Assembly (NCBI GenBank): GCA_023410155.1
Contig: JAEYQF010000259.1
Span: forward strand, 1 to 21,254
Source of the DNA: Verrucomicrobiota bacterium
GTDB lineage: Bacteria > Verrucomicrobiota > Verrucomicrobiia > Opitutales > Opitutaceae
Direction of reading: 5' to 3'
DNA length: 21,254 bases
The translations under genes and the position numbers were made by a program. This document shows, one piece after another, positions 15,045 to 21,254 of this stretch. Under the pieces are notes generated by a model. That model did not search any database. It worked only from the letters and a program-made list of their open reading frames with translations, and was not told the origin of the DNA. Within the stretch, counting starts at the first letter, position 1. Each line of letters starts with the position of its first letter.

Positions 15045-15365
15045 CCGGAAATCCCCCACAACACCAGAAACGCCCACCGCCGCTGCCAGCTGAGCAGCTG
15101 CTACGCAGGACCCAGGGGGCGCGCCGTATTCACCGAGTCACTACAAAGCCAATTGCTGGCGAAGGGCTTCCGACGTGAGCGTCGTCGCCGCAGATTGTGG
15201 CCGGCGATCTGCAAATCGTTGCAAGTCGTGTCGGCCAAGAATGTGTGAAAATGCGCAGATCCCCGCCACTTGCACGGCTAGTGGGGAATTTGAGCGAGTT
15301 TGCGCCCATCGAGTCAGGCGCGCGCAGCCGATCGACCGGCGCGCTCTGAACCGGGGGCCATCCGC
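15045..15365. other. Intergenic gap upstream of ftsH
   Basis: This 321-bp gap separates ftsH from the upstream DUF2934 gene, both on the minus strand. I find no convincing gene. An imperfect hairpin (arms 15260-15270 and 15280-15287, with a 3-nt bulge) could end the DUF2934 transcript but lacks a T tract. An ftsH promoter would be expected here, but I cannot place one with confidence. Confidence 0.5.
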
Positions 15366-15731
15366 TCAGACGGAGGTCGGGCTCCGCGTGTCGGTCGATG
15401 CGACCTGGTCCAGGTTTTCTTGAAGCTTGCTCGGAAACTCCTCTGAGGAAACTTCGCGCGCGGTGGCTGGCACGCTGGTGTCGCGTTGCTCGACAGAGGT
15501 GGAGCGCACGCCCAGCTGTTTCTCGGCCGCCAGCCAGTGCTCCATGTCCTGACCGTTCGGGCGACCCGCCGCGACCCACAGTTCGTAAGCGCGCTCAGCA
15601 ATCTGTTCGCGAGTGACCGTCGTCAGAAAGATATTACCGGCCGCGTCCGCGCTCTTGACCTGCACGGAGGTGCGCGGCGCGACTTGGACAGAAGGGGAAG
15701 CGGAGATCTTCTTCGTTTTCATCAAGGCCAT
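15366..15731 (-). CDS. DUF2934 domain protein
   Basis: This 121-residue protein contains a DUF2934 module at about 42-73: REQIAERAYELWVAAGRPNG, then QDMEHWLAAEKQL. The family pattern is a short helix IxxRAYxLWxxxGxP(x)GxxxEHWxxAE, and all these positions are kept. Its function is not known. It is flanked by an N-terminal basic and polar region (5-40) and a polar C-terminal tail of about 45 residues, so the domain is the only ordered part expected. No signal peptide or membrane segment. Two possible ATG starts lie at 15731 and 15722; neither has a Shine-Dalgarno, so the first is used. It diverges from the stress protein gene at 15848. Confidence 0.8.
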   Translation of the reverse strand: MALMKTKKISASPSVQVAPRTSVQVKSADAAGNIFLTTVTREQIAERAYELWVAAGRPNGQDMEHWLAAEKQLGVRSTSVEQRDTSVPATAREVSSEEFPSKLQENLDQVASTDTRSPTSV

Positions 15732-15847
15732 TGAACCGAAAACGGGCCTCCGGTGCCATCGGGCGCCGGCCCCAAATCCACCTCCGGCCGCCCGCGGAAA
15801 GTTGCCGGTGAATCGCTCATGTGTCGCGGACGCATGTCGTTGTCGCC

Positions 15848-16363
15848 ATGAAGACCACCCCTGAACTCACGCCGGCTGAGACCTTCGCCCGGCTCGAGAG
15901 CATGATCGGCGAGATTCGCATCGGGATGCTGTCGACGGTCGGCGCCGGCGGCGATTTCCACAGCCGGCCCATGGCGACGCTCGAAGTCGATACGGTCGGC
16001 GGCGCGATCTGGTTCCTGACGGCGGACGACTCGCTGAAGGCCCACGAGATCCACGCCGATTGGCGCGTGGGACTCACCTATGCAGACCCAGGCCGTTCGA
16101 CCTATGTCGCGTTGAGCGGCACGGCTCAGCTGATCGATGATCGGGCCAAGGCGCGCGAGCTCTGGAGCCCGATGATGAAGGCGTTTTTCCCGGGCGGAGT
16201 GGATGATCCCCGGCTCGTGCTCCTGCGAGTCGTGCCGGAGCGCGCCGAATACTGGGACGCCTCGGAAAACCGCATGCAACAACTCTTCAACCTCGCGAAG
16301 GCGGCCGTCACCGGCCAGCCGCCGCACAACCTCGGCCACCATGCAAAAGCACACCTCAACTGA
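15848..16363 (+). CDS. Pyridoxamine 5'-phosphate oxidase-like (general stress protein 26 type) protein
   Basis: This 171-residue protein matches the FMN-binding split-barrel fold of general stress protein 26. Strands include IGMLSTVGAGGDFHSRPMAT (25-44), GAIWFLTADDSLKAHEI (52-68), VGLTYADPGRSTYVALSGTA (74-93) and an acidic helix RAKARELWSPMMKAFFPGG (99-117) followed by DPRLVLLRVVPERAEYWD, the usual close. The SRPM segment is the typical flavin phosphate contact. It probably binds a flavin; a specific substrate is not known, and true pyridoxine synthesis is unlikely. The ATG at 15848 is preferred to a GTG at 15821. Its last 23 bases overlap the glutaredoxin gene, so the two are almost certainly cotranscribed and perhaps translationally coupled. 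Confidence 0.88.
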   Translation: MKTTPELTPAETFARLESMIGEIRIGMLSTVGAGGDFHSRPMATLEVDTVGGAIWFLTADDSLKAHEIHADWRVGLTYADPGRSTYVALSGTAQLIDDRAKARELWSPMMKAFFPGGVDDPRLVLLRVVPERAEYWDASENRMQQLFNLAKAAVTGQPPHNLGHHAKAHLN

Positions 16364-16664
16364 CGGCACCACCGGCGAAGCTCAGGGTTCGGAAGCTTCG
16401 CGCACGAGCTCCCTGCCCATCCTCTACGTGAAATCCGGCTGCCCCTGGTGTCACGAAGTCGTCGACTTCCTGATGTCCAAGGGAATTGGATACGAAGAGC
16501 GCAACGTCTCGCGCGACTCCGACGCCATGGCGGAGATGCGCCGCAAGTCGGGACAGACTTCGGCGCCGACGATGGATTGGAACGGCAAGATTCTCGCCGA
16601 CTTCGGCGTGGACGAGCTCAAGCCGTTCCTGCGGCAGCAGAACGTCAAGTTCGAGGACAGCTGA
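16341..16664 (+). CDS. Glutaredoxin-family protein
   Basis: This 107-residue protein has a polar N-terminal extension of about 25 residues and then a glutaredoxin fold: LPILYVKSGCPWCHEVVDFL with the dithiol motif C34-P-W-C37, YEERNVSRD (51-59), the cis-proline P76 in TSAPTMDWNG, and LADFGVDELKPFL (85-97), where the glutathione-site GGxxEL loop usually sits (here FGVDEL). It likely reduces disulfides or mixed disulfides in the cytoplasm. The ATG at 16341 lies inside the previous gene in another frame; this gives a normal length. The gene ends 15 bp before the convergent CheX-like gene. Confidence 0.88.
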   Translation: MQKHTSTDGTTGEAQGSEASRTSSLPILYVKSGCPWCHEVVDFLMSKGIGYEERNVSRDSDAMAEMRRKSGQTSAPTMDWNGKILADFGVDELKPFLRQQNVKFEDS

Positions 16665-16679
16665 GCGCGCGGGGCGCGA

Positions 16680-17186
16680 TCACGCCTCGAGCTTCACCTG
16701 CAGGTCGGCGATGATGCGGTGCCCTTCCGCTTCAAAATGGAAGATGTGCCGCGTGGCTGACTTCACTGCGGCCACGGCAATATTATTTCCGCGGACGATC
16801 GTGGGCAGCGTCAGTTTGCACGGGAACCCGAGATCGCAGATCTGATTCTTGAAACCGCCAACCGTCATATTCGTGAGTTCGCCGATCGCGTCCTTCACGA
16901 CTTCGGGTCCGTTCATCTCCACCTCGTTCAGGGACATGTCGAGGATCCGGCTCGTCGCCAGGACCGCATAAGGCTCTGGGAAGCGCAGATAAATGAGCCC
17001 GTTGGCGGAGCCGAGAAAACCCACGCTGCCGATCACCTGCGGGTCATTCACCACGAGCATGCCGTGGTCTTCGATCTTCTGCACGAGTTTGACCTGATGG
17101 CCGATCATCGTCCGGAAGACGTGCTCCATGGCCTTCGTGACGGCATCGTCGATCGTGGAGACGGGCAGGGCGGCAGCGAGGGACAT
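16680..17186 (-). CDS. CheX-like chemotaxis phosphatase family protein
   Basis: This 168-residue protein matches the CheC/CheX/FliY phosphatase fold, whose members dephosphorylate phospho-CheY-like receivers. The active helix carries the Glu-x-x-Asn pair: E103 and N106 in KDAIGELTNMTVGGFK. Preceding strands (GMLVVNDPQVIGSVGF, GLIYLRFPE) and the closing strands (HIFHFEAEGHRIIADLQVKL) fit CheX, and only one such helix is seen, as in CheX rather than CheC. No chemotaxis or flagellar genes are nearby, so its partner is elsewhere, possibly a response regulator not tied to motility. The ATG at 17186 is preferred to a GTG at 17255. A 22-bp repeat array lies just upstream. Confidence 0.82.
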   Translation of the reverse strand: MSLAAALPVSTIDDAVTKAMEHVFRTMIGHQVKLVQKIEDHGMLVVNDPQVIGSVGFLGSANGLIYLRFPEPYAVLATSRILDMSLNEVEMNGPEVVKDAIGELTNMTVGGFKNQICDLGFPCKLTLPTIVRGNNIAVAAVKSATRHIFHFEAEGHRIIADLQVKLEA

Positions 17187-17293
17187 GAGTGAGGGAAGCA
17201 GAAACGGGTTCGCCCGGCCGGGAGGCAGGGCGTTTGTGCGTTCGTATCGGCACACCGCGGCGTTTCGTGGAGTAATTTTTGCAAATGATTCCG

Positions 17294-17465
17294 TGTCATG
17301 GTCGAGGCCGAGCCAGCCGCTGGCTTGACTCGAAACGCATCAAGGCTCGACCCCAGCTGCACCGAATCCAGACCCGGTCCGCAGTCCACCCCGACTCGCT
17401 TCGCACTCCGTTCCGAGTCGAGCCGCGATGTGGCTCGACCGGGCACGGACTTCGAGTCGGAAGCC
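17294..17465 (-). repeat. Tandem array C of the degenerate 22-bp repeat (about eight units)
   Basis: Read on the minus strand, clean 22-bp units occupy 17404-17425, 17382-17403, 17360-17381, 17338-17359, 17316-17337 and 17294-17315. Two more at the upper end (17444-17465 and a shortened 18-bp unit at 17426-17443) complete 172 bp. Cores include GAGTCG, GGGTCG and GAGTCA. Part of it can fold (arms 17417-17424 and 17432-17439, 8 bp perfect). It lies between the EF-G-like gene and the CheX-like gene, 12 bp past the EF-G-like stop, in the orientation of both. Confidence 0.85.
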
Positions 17466-17477
17466 GGCGGTGAAACG

Positions 17478-19568
17478 TTACCTCGCCTGCGAGGCGTCGC
17501 GGCGGGACTTGTTTTCGGCGATCAGCTTCTGAGCCTGATCGGCGGGGATTTCAGCATAGTGGCTGAACACCTCGGAGTGGCGGCCACGGCCGCTCGTGAG
17601 CGAACGCACGGTGGTGCTGTAGCGGTAGAGCTCCTTTTGCGGCACTTGGGCTCTGACGAGTTGGAAGTGTCCGTCGACCTCCACGCCGAGGATGTGGCCG
17701 CGGCGTGAGGAGATGTCTCCCATGATCGCGCCGACGTGCTCCTCGGGCACGGTCACGACGACGTCGAAGATCGGCTCGAGCAGGCACGGCGCGGCCGAGA
17801 GGAATGCCTCTTTGAACGCATGGTAGCCGGCGACCTGAAACGCGATGTCCTTCGAGTCGACCGGGTGCATCTTGCCGTCGTAGAAGTCGGCGTTCACGTC
17901 GGTCACGCGGTAGCCCGCGAGGATGCCTTCCAGGGTGGCGGTGCGGATGCCTTTCTCGACGGAGGGCACGAAGACGCGGTCGACGTTGGTGCCGACGAGC
18001 GATTGTTTGAACACAATCCCGGCGTCGCGTGTGGCGGGTTCGATGCGCAGCCACACTTCGGCGAACTGGCCCGCGCCGCCCGTTTGTTTCTTGTGACGGT
18101 AGCGCGCCTCGCCGCGGCCGCGGATCGTCTCGCGGAAGGGGATGCGGGGCTCTTCGAGTTCGACCGCGACCCCGAAGCGGCGGAGCAGACGCTCGACCAA
18201 AACCTGGAGCTGAATCTCGCCCTGGCCGGAGACGATCGTCTGGTGCACCTCGTCGTCGACCCGGTAGTGGAAGGTCGGATCTTCGGCGTGCAGGGTGGCG
18301 AGACCGACGGCGAGTTTATCCTCGTCGCCCTTCGAACGGAGTTTCAGCGCGCCATGGATGTTGGGCGCGGGGTATTCGACGCGGGGCAGCGAGACGACGT
18401 GCTTCGGACTGCAGAGCGTGTCGCCCGTGTGGGTGGCGCGGAGTTTCACGACCGCTCCGAGATCGCCGGCGTTGAGTTGCGGGACCGGCGTGCGTTCGCG
18501 TCCGTCGAGCACGTAGAGCTGGCCGACGCGTTCGGTGACGCCGCGCGAGCTGTTGAGCAATTCATCTCCGCTGCGCACGGTGCCCGCGAAGACGCGGAAG
18601 AGCGACAGCTCACCCACGCCGGGCTCGTTCATGGTCTTGAAAACATACAGAACCGGCTCGGGCTGCGTGAGCGGCACCGAGCCGGGGAGATCACTGGCGT
18701 CCCGCGCGGGCACCTCCGCGCGGTCCATCGGCGAGGAGCCGTATTTGGCGATGAAGTCCATCAGGCGTGCGACGCCGACATTGGTCTCCGCCGAGACGGG
18801 GAACAGCGGGACAAAGACCTGGCGTTGAATCGCGGCGTGCAGTCCGGCGCGAAACTCCTCCTCGGCGAGGATGCCCTTCTCGAAGAAACGCTCCATGAGC
18901 GAATCGTCGGATTCGGCCACGAATTCGATGAGCTGACGGTGCAGTTCCTGAACCTGAGCGGAGAGGTCGCCGGTGGCGGGCTCCTCAGCATAGCGGCCGT
19001 TGCCGCCCGGTTTGTAAGTGACGACCTCATTGCGCATGACGTCGAGCACGCGGCTGAAACCGGGACCGGCGTCGAGTGGAAGCGCGAGCGGGAACACGTT
19101 TTTGCCGAAGTGTTCGCGGGCGCTGGCGAGCACGTCGTCGAAGCGGACGTTCGCTTTGTCGAGCGCATTGACGACGAGCATTTTTGGCAGGCTGAAACGC
19201 GTGGCATAATCCCACACCGCGTCGGTGCCGACACCCAGCCCGTGCGCGGCATTGATCACGATCAGGGCGAAATCGCCCACGCGCAGAGCGCCCAGGCCCT
19301 CGCTGATGAAGTCGGCGTAGCCGGGGCAATCGAGGACGTTGAATTTGCGGGCCTGCCACTCGAGATGGAGCAGGGAAGCGTGCACGGAGATCCGATGCTG
19401 GTGCTCGCTGGCGTGGTAGTCGGAGACGGTGGTCCCGGCGGCGATGTTGCCCATGCGGCCGATCCGGCCGGCGCAGGCGAGCATCGCTTCACAGAGGATC
19501 GTCTTGCCGGCGGAGGCGTGACCGAGGACAGCGAAATTCCTCAGGTCCGGGGAGGCATAAGCATTCAT
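17478..19568 (-). CDS. EF-G-like translational GTPase (divergent paralogue)
   Basis: This 696-residue protein has the full EF-G architecture: GTPase domain (about 10-275), domain II (about 310-400), III (about 415-485), IV (about 490-605, with KKQTGGAGQFAEV) and V (about 610-690). The G1 loop is GHASAGKT (16-23). Switch I reads HRIS rather than RGIT (59-61 region). G3 is D80-C-P-G-Y-A-D-F87, with Tyr84 in the position of the catalytic His of DxPGH. G4 is N134-A-L-D137 rather than NKxD. These changes are typical of EF-G-like paralogues (EF-G2 type) rather than the main fusA product. The role may be ribosome rescue, back-translocation or stress translation, but this is unknown. The ATG at 19568, preceded by CCC, gives a normal N-terminus. 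Confidence 0.92.
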   Translation of the reverse strand: MNAYASPDLRNFAVLGHASAGKTILCEAMLACAGRIGRMGNIAAGTTVSDYHASEHQHRISVHASLLHLEWQARKFNVLDCPGYADFISEGLGALRVGDFALIVINAAHGLGVGTDAVWDYATRFSLPKMLVVNALDKANVRFDDVLASAREHFGKNVFPLALPLDAGPGFSRVLDVMRNEVVTYKPGGNGRYAEEPATGDLSAQVQELHRQLIEFVAESDDSLMERFFEKGILAEEEFRAGLHAAIQRQVFVPLFPVSAETNVGVARLMDFIAKYGSSPMDRAEVPARDASDLPGSVPLTQPEPVLYVFKTMNEPGVGELSLFRVFAGTVRSGDELLNSSRGVTERVGQLYVLDGRERTPVPQLNAGDLGAVVKLRATHTGDTLCSPKHVVSLPRVEYPAPNIHGALKLRSKGDEDKLAVGLATLHAEDPTFHYRVDDEVHQTIVSGQGEIQLQVLVERLLRRFGVAVELEEPRIPFRETIRGRGEARYRHKKQTGGAGQFAEVWLRIEPATRDAGIVFKQSLVGTNVDRVFVPSVEKGIRTATLEGILAGYRVTDVNADFYDGKMHPVDSKDIAFQVAGYHAFKEAFLSAAPCLLEPIFDVVVTVPEEHVGAIMGDISSRRGHILGVEVDGHFQLVRAQVPQKELYRYSTTVRSLTSGRGRHSEVFSHYAEIPADQAQKLIAENKSRRDASQAR

Positions 19569-19779
19569 GGGCCGACGGGTTGAGGGGAACCGCGGAGGGG
19601 CGGCGGGGTGGGGGAACGCGATCAGTGTAACCCGCTCGGGCACGGACGCCTCCGCGCGTTTTGCGGGTGTCGGCGCACATTTTGCACAAACCCCTCGCGA
19701 ACGGAAACAAGCGGGATAGTTATTAGCAAACGAGGCGCCGCGGCGTGCAACGCATCGCGCCCAATGAGGTCACAAGCGC

Positions 19780-20139
19780 ATGTTCCAAAACCTGCGTCGC
19801 CACTGGGAAGAGCTGCGCCGCGCGCCTGCGGGCAAGCGGTTCCAGCAGCATTACGAGCGCACGCGCCGCTCGGGAGACCGGCGTTGGTGGCCACGCGTGG
19901 TGCGGCTGGTCGTGGCGGCGGTCTGCGTGGTGATCGGCCTCGCACTGTCCGTGCTGCCGGGACCCGCGATTTTGTTTTTCGCGATCGCGGGAGTGTTGTT
20001 CGCAGCGGAGTTCGAATGGGCGGCGAAGGGGCTGGATCGCGGCGAAGTGTGGGTGCGCAAAGTCACCCGAAGCTGGCGGGATAAGTGGCGGAAGCGGCGA
20101 AAGAGCACGCCTCGTCCGGCCCATCACGTATCCAAGTAG
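19780..20139 (+). CDS. Small two-helix membrane protein (PGPGW-like)
   Basis: This 119-residue protein has a basic N-terminus (1-37), two membrane helices (about 38-58 and 61-77) joined by LPGP at 59-62, and a basic, helical C-terminal tail (80-112). The helix-LPGP-helix core resembles the PGPGW family of putative membrane proteins, although the Trp is not kept here. Function unknown. A clear GAGGT Shine-Dalgarno sits 10 bases before the ATG at 19780, unusual for this window. It diverges from the EF-G-like gene, with 211 bp between the starts. Confidence 0.7.
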   Translation: MFQNLRRHWEELRRAPAGKRFQQHYERTRRSGDRRWWPRVVRLVVAAVCVVIGLALSVLPGPAILFFAIAGVLFAAEFEWAAKGLDRGEVWVRKVTRSWRDKWRKRRKSTPRPAHHVSK

Positions 20140-20166
20140 TCGATACCCGAGCGGGACGAGGAAGGG

Positions 20167-20195
20167 CCGGAACCGGGAAAAAATCCCGGGTCCGG
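20167..20195 (+). repeat. Hairpin, copy 2 of a two-copy repeat
   Basis: A 12-bp stem with one A/G mismatch and an AAAAA loop. The inner 8-nt arms (AACCGGGA and TCCCGGGT) are identical to those at 5291-5311, including the mismatch. No T tract follows. It sits between two plus-strand genes, 27 bp after the first stop. Confidence 0.65.
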
Positions 20196-20268
20196 AAGCT
20201 TGAAGGGGGCTGGCGGGGTGCTAGACCCGGAATCGGCCCGCCAGTGTGGCGTCGCCCTCTCCAGCCCC

Positions 20269-21254
20269 ATGAAAACTCCTTTGCGGTGGCCCGCCGCCCT
20301 GTGCGGTCTGGCCCTGTCTTTGTGTTCAACTTTCGGCGCCGGCGCGGCGCTGGAACGTCTCACTCCCGTCCCGGACGGCGAACAGATCCCGATCGAGGAT
20401 TTCTTCCGACCGTCGCTTTTCACCCGCGCGCAGCTAAGCCCGTCGGGCACGCATATCGCGGCCTTGATCTCCACCGGCGATGATCAGCGTGTGCTCCTGG
20501 TTTACGAGATCGCCACGCAACAGTTTGGCCGCCTCAACGGCGGTCGGGAGCGAGACATCTCCCATTTCGGGTGGCTGGACGATCAGACCATTTTCTTCCA
20601 CCTGACCACGCGGAAACTCTATCACGTCGGACTGTTCGCGGCGAACATCAAGCGGCTGCACATGCCCCGTCCGCTGCTGCAATACAACGGGGCCTCGCTC
20701 ATCGCGGTGCCGCATAAGCATCGGCTGCGGCCGCTGGTCTGGCAGCGCTTCGATGCCGTCGGCGACGACGGTCGCGATGGTGGGGTGGTGCTCGTGAATG
20801 CGAGCGGTGATTATGGGAAGATGTTCGATCTCACGATGGTGGGCGCCCGCTACACCGACATCGCGGAAGTGCGCGAGCAAAACGAGCGTCGCATCGTGCA
20901 GCAGTTTCCGAAGCCGGCGGCCATGGGCGCAGGTTATCTCGCGGACAAGACCGGAGAGCTCGCGTTTGCGTTCACCGCGGCTGATGGGTTGTTCAATCTG
21001 CACCGGTTGGAGATGGGCGCTTGGATCCCCAGTCCGATCGATCTGGAGACAACCGACATCTGGGGCAGCGGAAACCGACCCGGCGAGGTCGTGGCCAGCG
21101 TGGCGAGCAAAGACGGTTCGCCGGCCGAGCTGCGCTTCATGGATGTGGCCACCGGGGAAGCCCGGGAACTCCTGTTGCACGACAAGAAGTATGATTTCCG
21201 CGGCGGTCTCTATCGCGATGCAGACACTGGCAACATCCTCGGTCTCCAGTTCAG
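20269..21254 (+). CDS. S9 (prolyl oligopeptidase-like) family peptidase, N-terminal part (cut by window edge)
   Basis: The open frame runs from an ATG at 20269 to the window edge (328 residues). A signal peptide (about 1-27) is followed by IPIEDFFRPSLFTRAQLSPS, and SPSGTHIAALIS, the usual entry of an exported S9-type beta-propeller: the protein begins with IEDFFR/P and repeated blade strands such as ISHFGWLDDQTIFF and LFNLHRLEMG. The catalytic alpha/beta-hydrolase domain would lie beyond the window, so its Ser-Asp-His triad cannot be checked. A propeller-only or dipeptidyl-peptidase-like protein is possible. The start is preceded by CCCC. A hairpin (20167-20195) lies 73 bp upstream. Confidence 0.8.
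   Translation, partial: MKTPLRWPAALCGLALSLCSTFGAGAALERLTPVPDGEQIPIEDFFRPSLFTRAQLSPSGTHIAALISTGDDQRVLLVYEIATQQFGRLNGGRERDISHFGWLDDQTIFFHLTTRKLYHVGLFAANIKRLHMPRPLLQYNGASLIAVPHKHRLRPLVWQRFDAVGDDGRDGGVVLVNASGDYGKMFDLTMVGARYTDIAEVREQNERRIVQQFPKPAAMGAGYLADKTGELAFAFTAADGLFNLHRLEMGAWIPSPIDLETTDIWGSGNRPGEVVASVASKDGSPAELRFMDVATGEARELLLHDKKYDFRGGLYRDADTGNILGLQF

Noticed and set aside
14181..15248. Plus-strand frame of 355 codons opposite ftsH
   Set aside because: Antisense to AAA+ and membrane segments of FtsH; no recognisable domain.
15175..15423. 82-codon plus-strand frame in the gap upstream of ftsH
   Set aside because: No domain, no supporting start context, and it overlaps the DUF2934 gene end; likely chance.
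17736..19583. Plus-strand frame of 615 codons opposite the EF-G-like gene
   Set aside because: Antisense shadow of a gene with clear GTPase motifs; composition (His, Asp, Glu, Val-rich) is typical of such shadows.

Overview
This is a GC-rich, gene-dense bacterial chromosomal window of about 21 kb. It holds 22 supportable protein genes, two of them cut by the window edges, and no rRNA, tRNA or CRISPR array that I can see. The gene content suggests a member of the Verrucomicrobiota, probably Opitutaceae. The pointers are an LL-diaminopimelate aminotransferase route to lysine, a DUF1080 sugar-hydrolase-like domain fused to a PHP-like domain, DUF5069 and DUF2934 proteins, a pyruvate:ferredoxin oxidoreductase, and many starts without a Shine-Dalgarno sequence. 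This placement is inference from gene content, not from a marker gene.

Layout. 1-2207 (minus): the N-terminal part of pyruvate:ferredoxin oxidoreductase, then dapL with an intrinsic terminator after it. 2318-5896 (plus): a divergent PanC-like protein with altered catalytic motifs, DUF5069, a DTW-domain tRNA-modification enzyme, a 22-bp tandem-repeat array, an exported thioredoxin-like protein and a small membrane protein. 5980-6912 (minus): a bile-acid:sodium-symporter-family transporter. 7035-10154 (plus): an exported DUF1080/PHP-like fusion, a SET-domain methyltransferase, and an exported PRC-barrel protein split by a Ser-rich insert. 10263-11765 (minus): an exported serine hydrolase. 11864-12064 (plus): a small basic protein followed by a second 22-bp array. 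12437-15731 (minus): gpt-like phosphoribosyltransferase, a 91-bp inverted-repeat element, ftsH and a DUF2934 protein. 15848-16664 (plus): an overlapping pair, a PNPOx-like stress protein and a glutaredoxin. 16680-19568 (minus): a CheX-like protein, a third 22-bp array and a divergent EF-G paralogue. 19780-21254 (plus): a small two-helix membrane protein and the start of an S9 peptidase-like protein.

Most genes are housekeeping or central metabolism (lysine/peptidoglycan precursor, pantothenate-like, purine salvage, membrane proteolysis, translation, tRNA modification) mixed with exported hydrolases. No single operon explains the region, and I see no phage, IS element or toxin cassette.

The most unusual signals are: (1) three separate intergenic arrays of one degenerate 22-bp tandem repeat with a GAGTCG core, each oriented like the gene before it; (2) a PanC homologue lacking the second His of HxGH and other conserved ligand residues; (3) an EF-G paralogue with Tyr for the catalytic His; (4) eight of 22 starts directly preceded by CCC and mostly no Shine-Dalgarno; (5) two hairpins with identical arms 15 kb apart.
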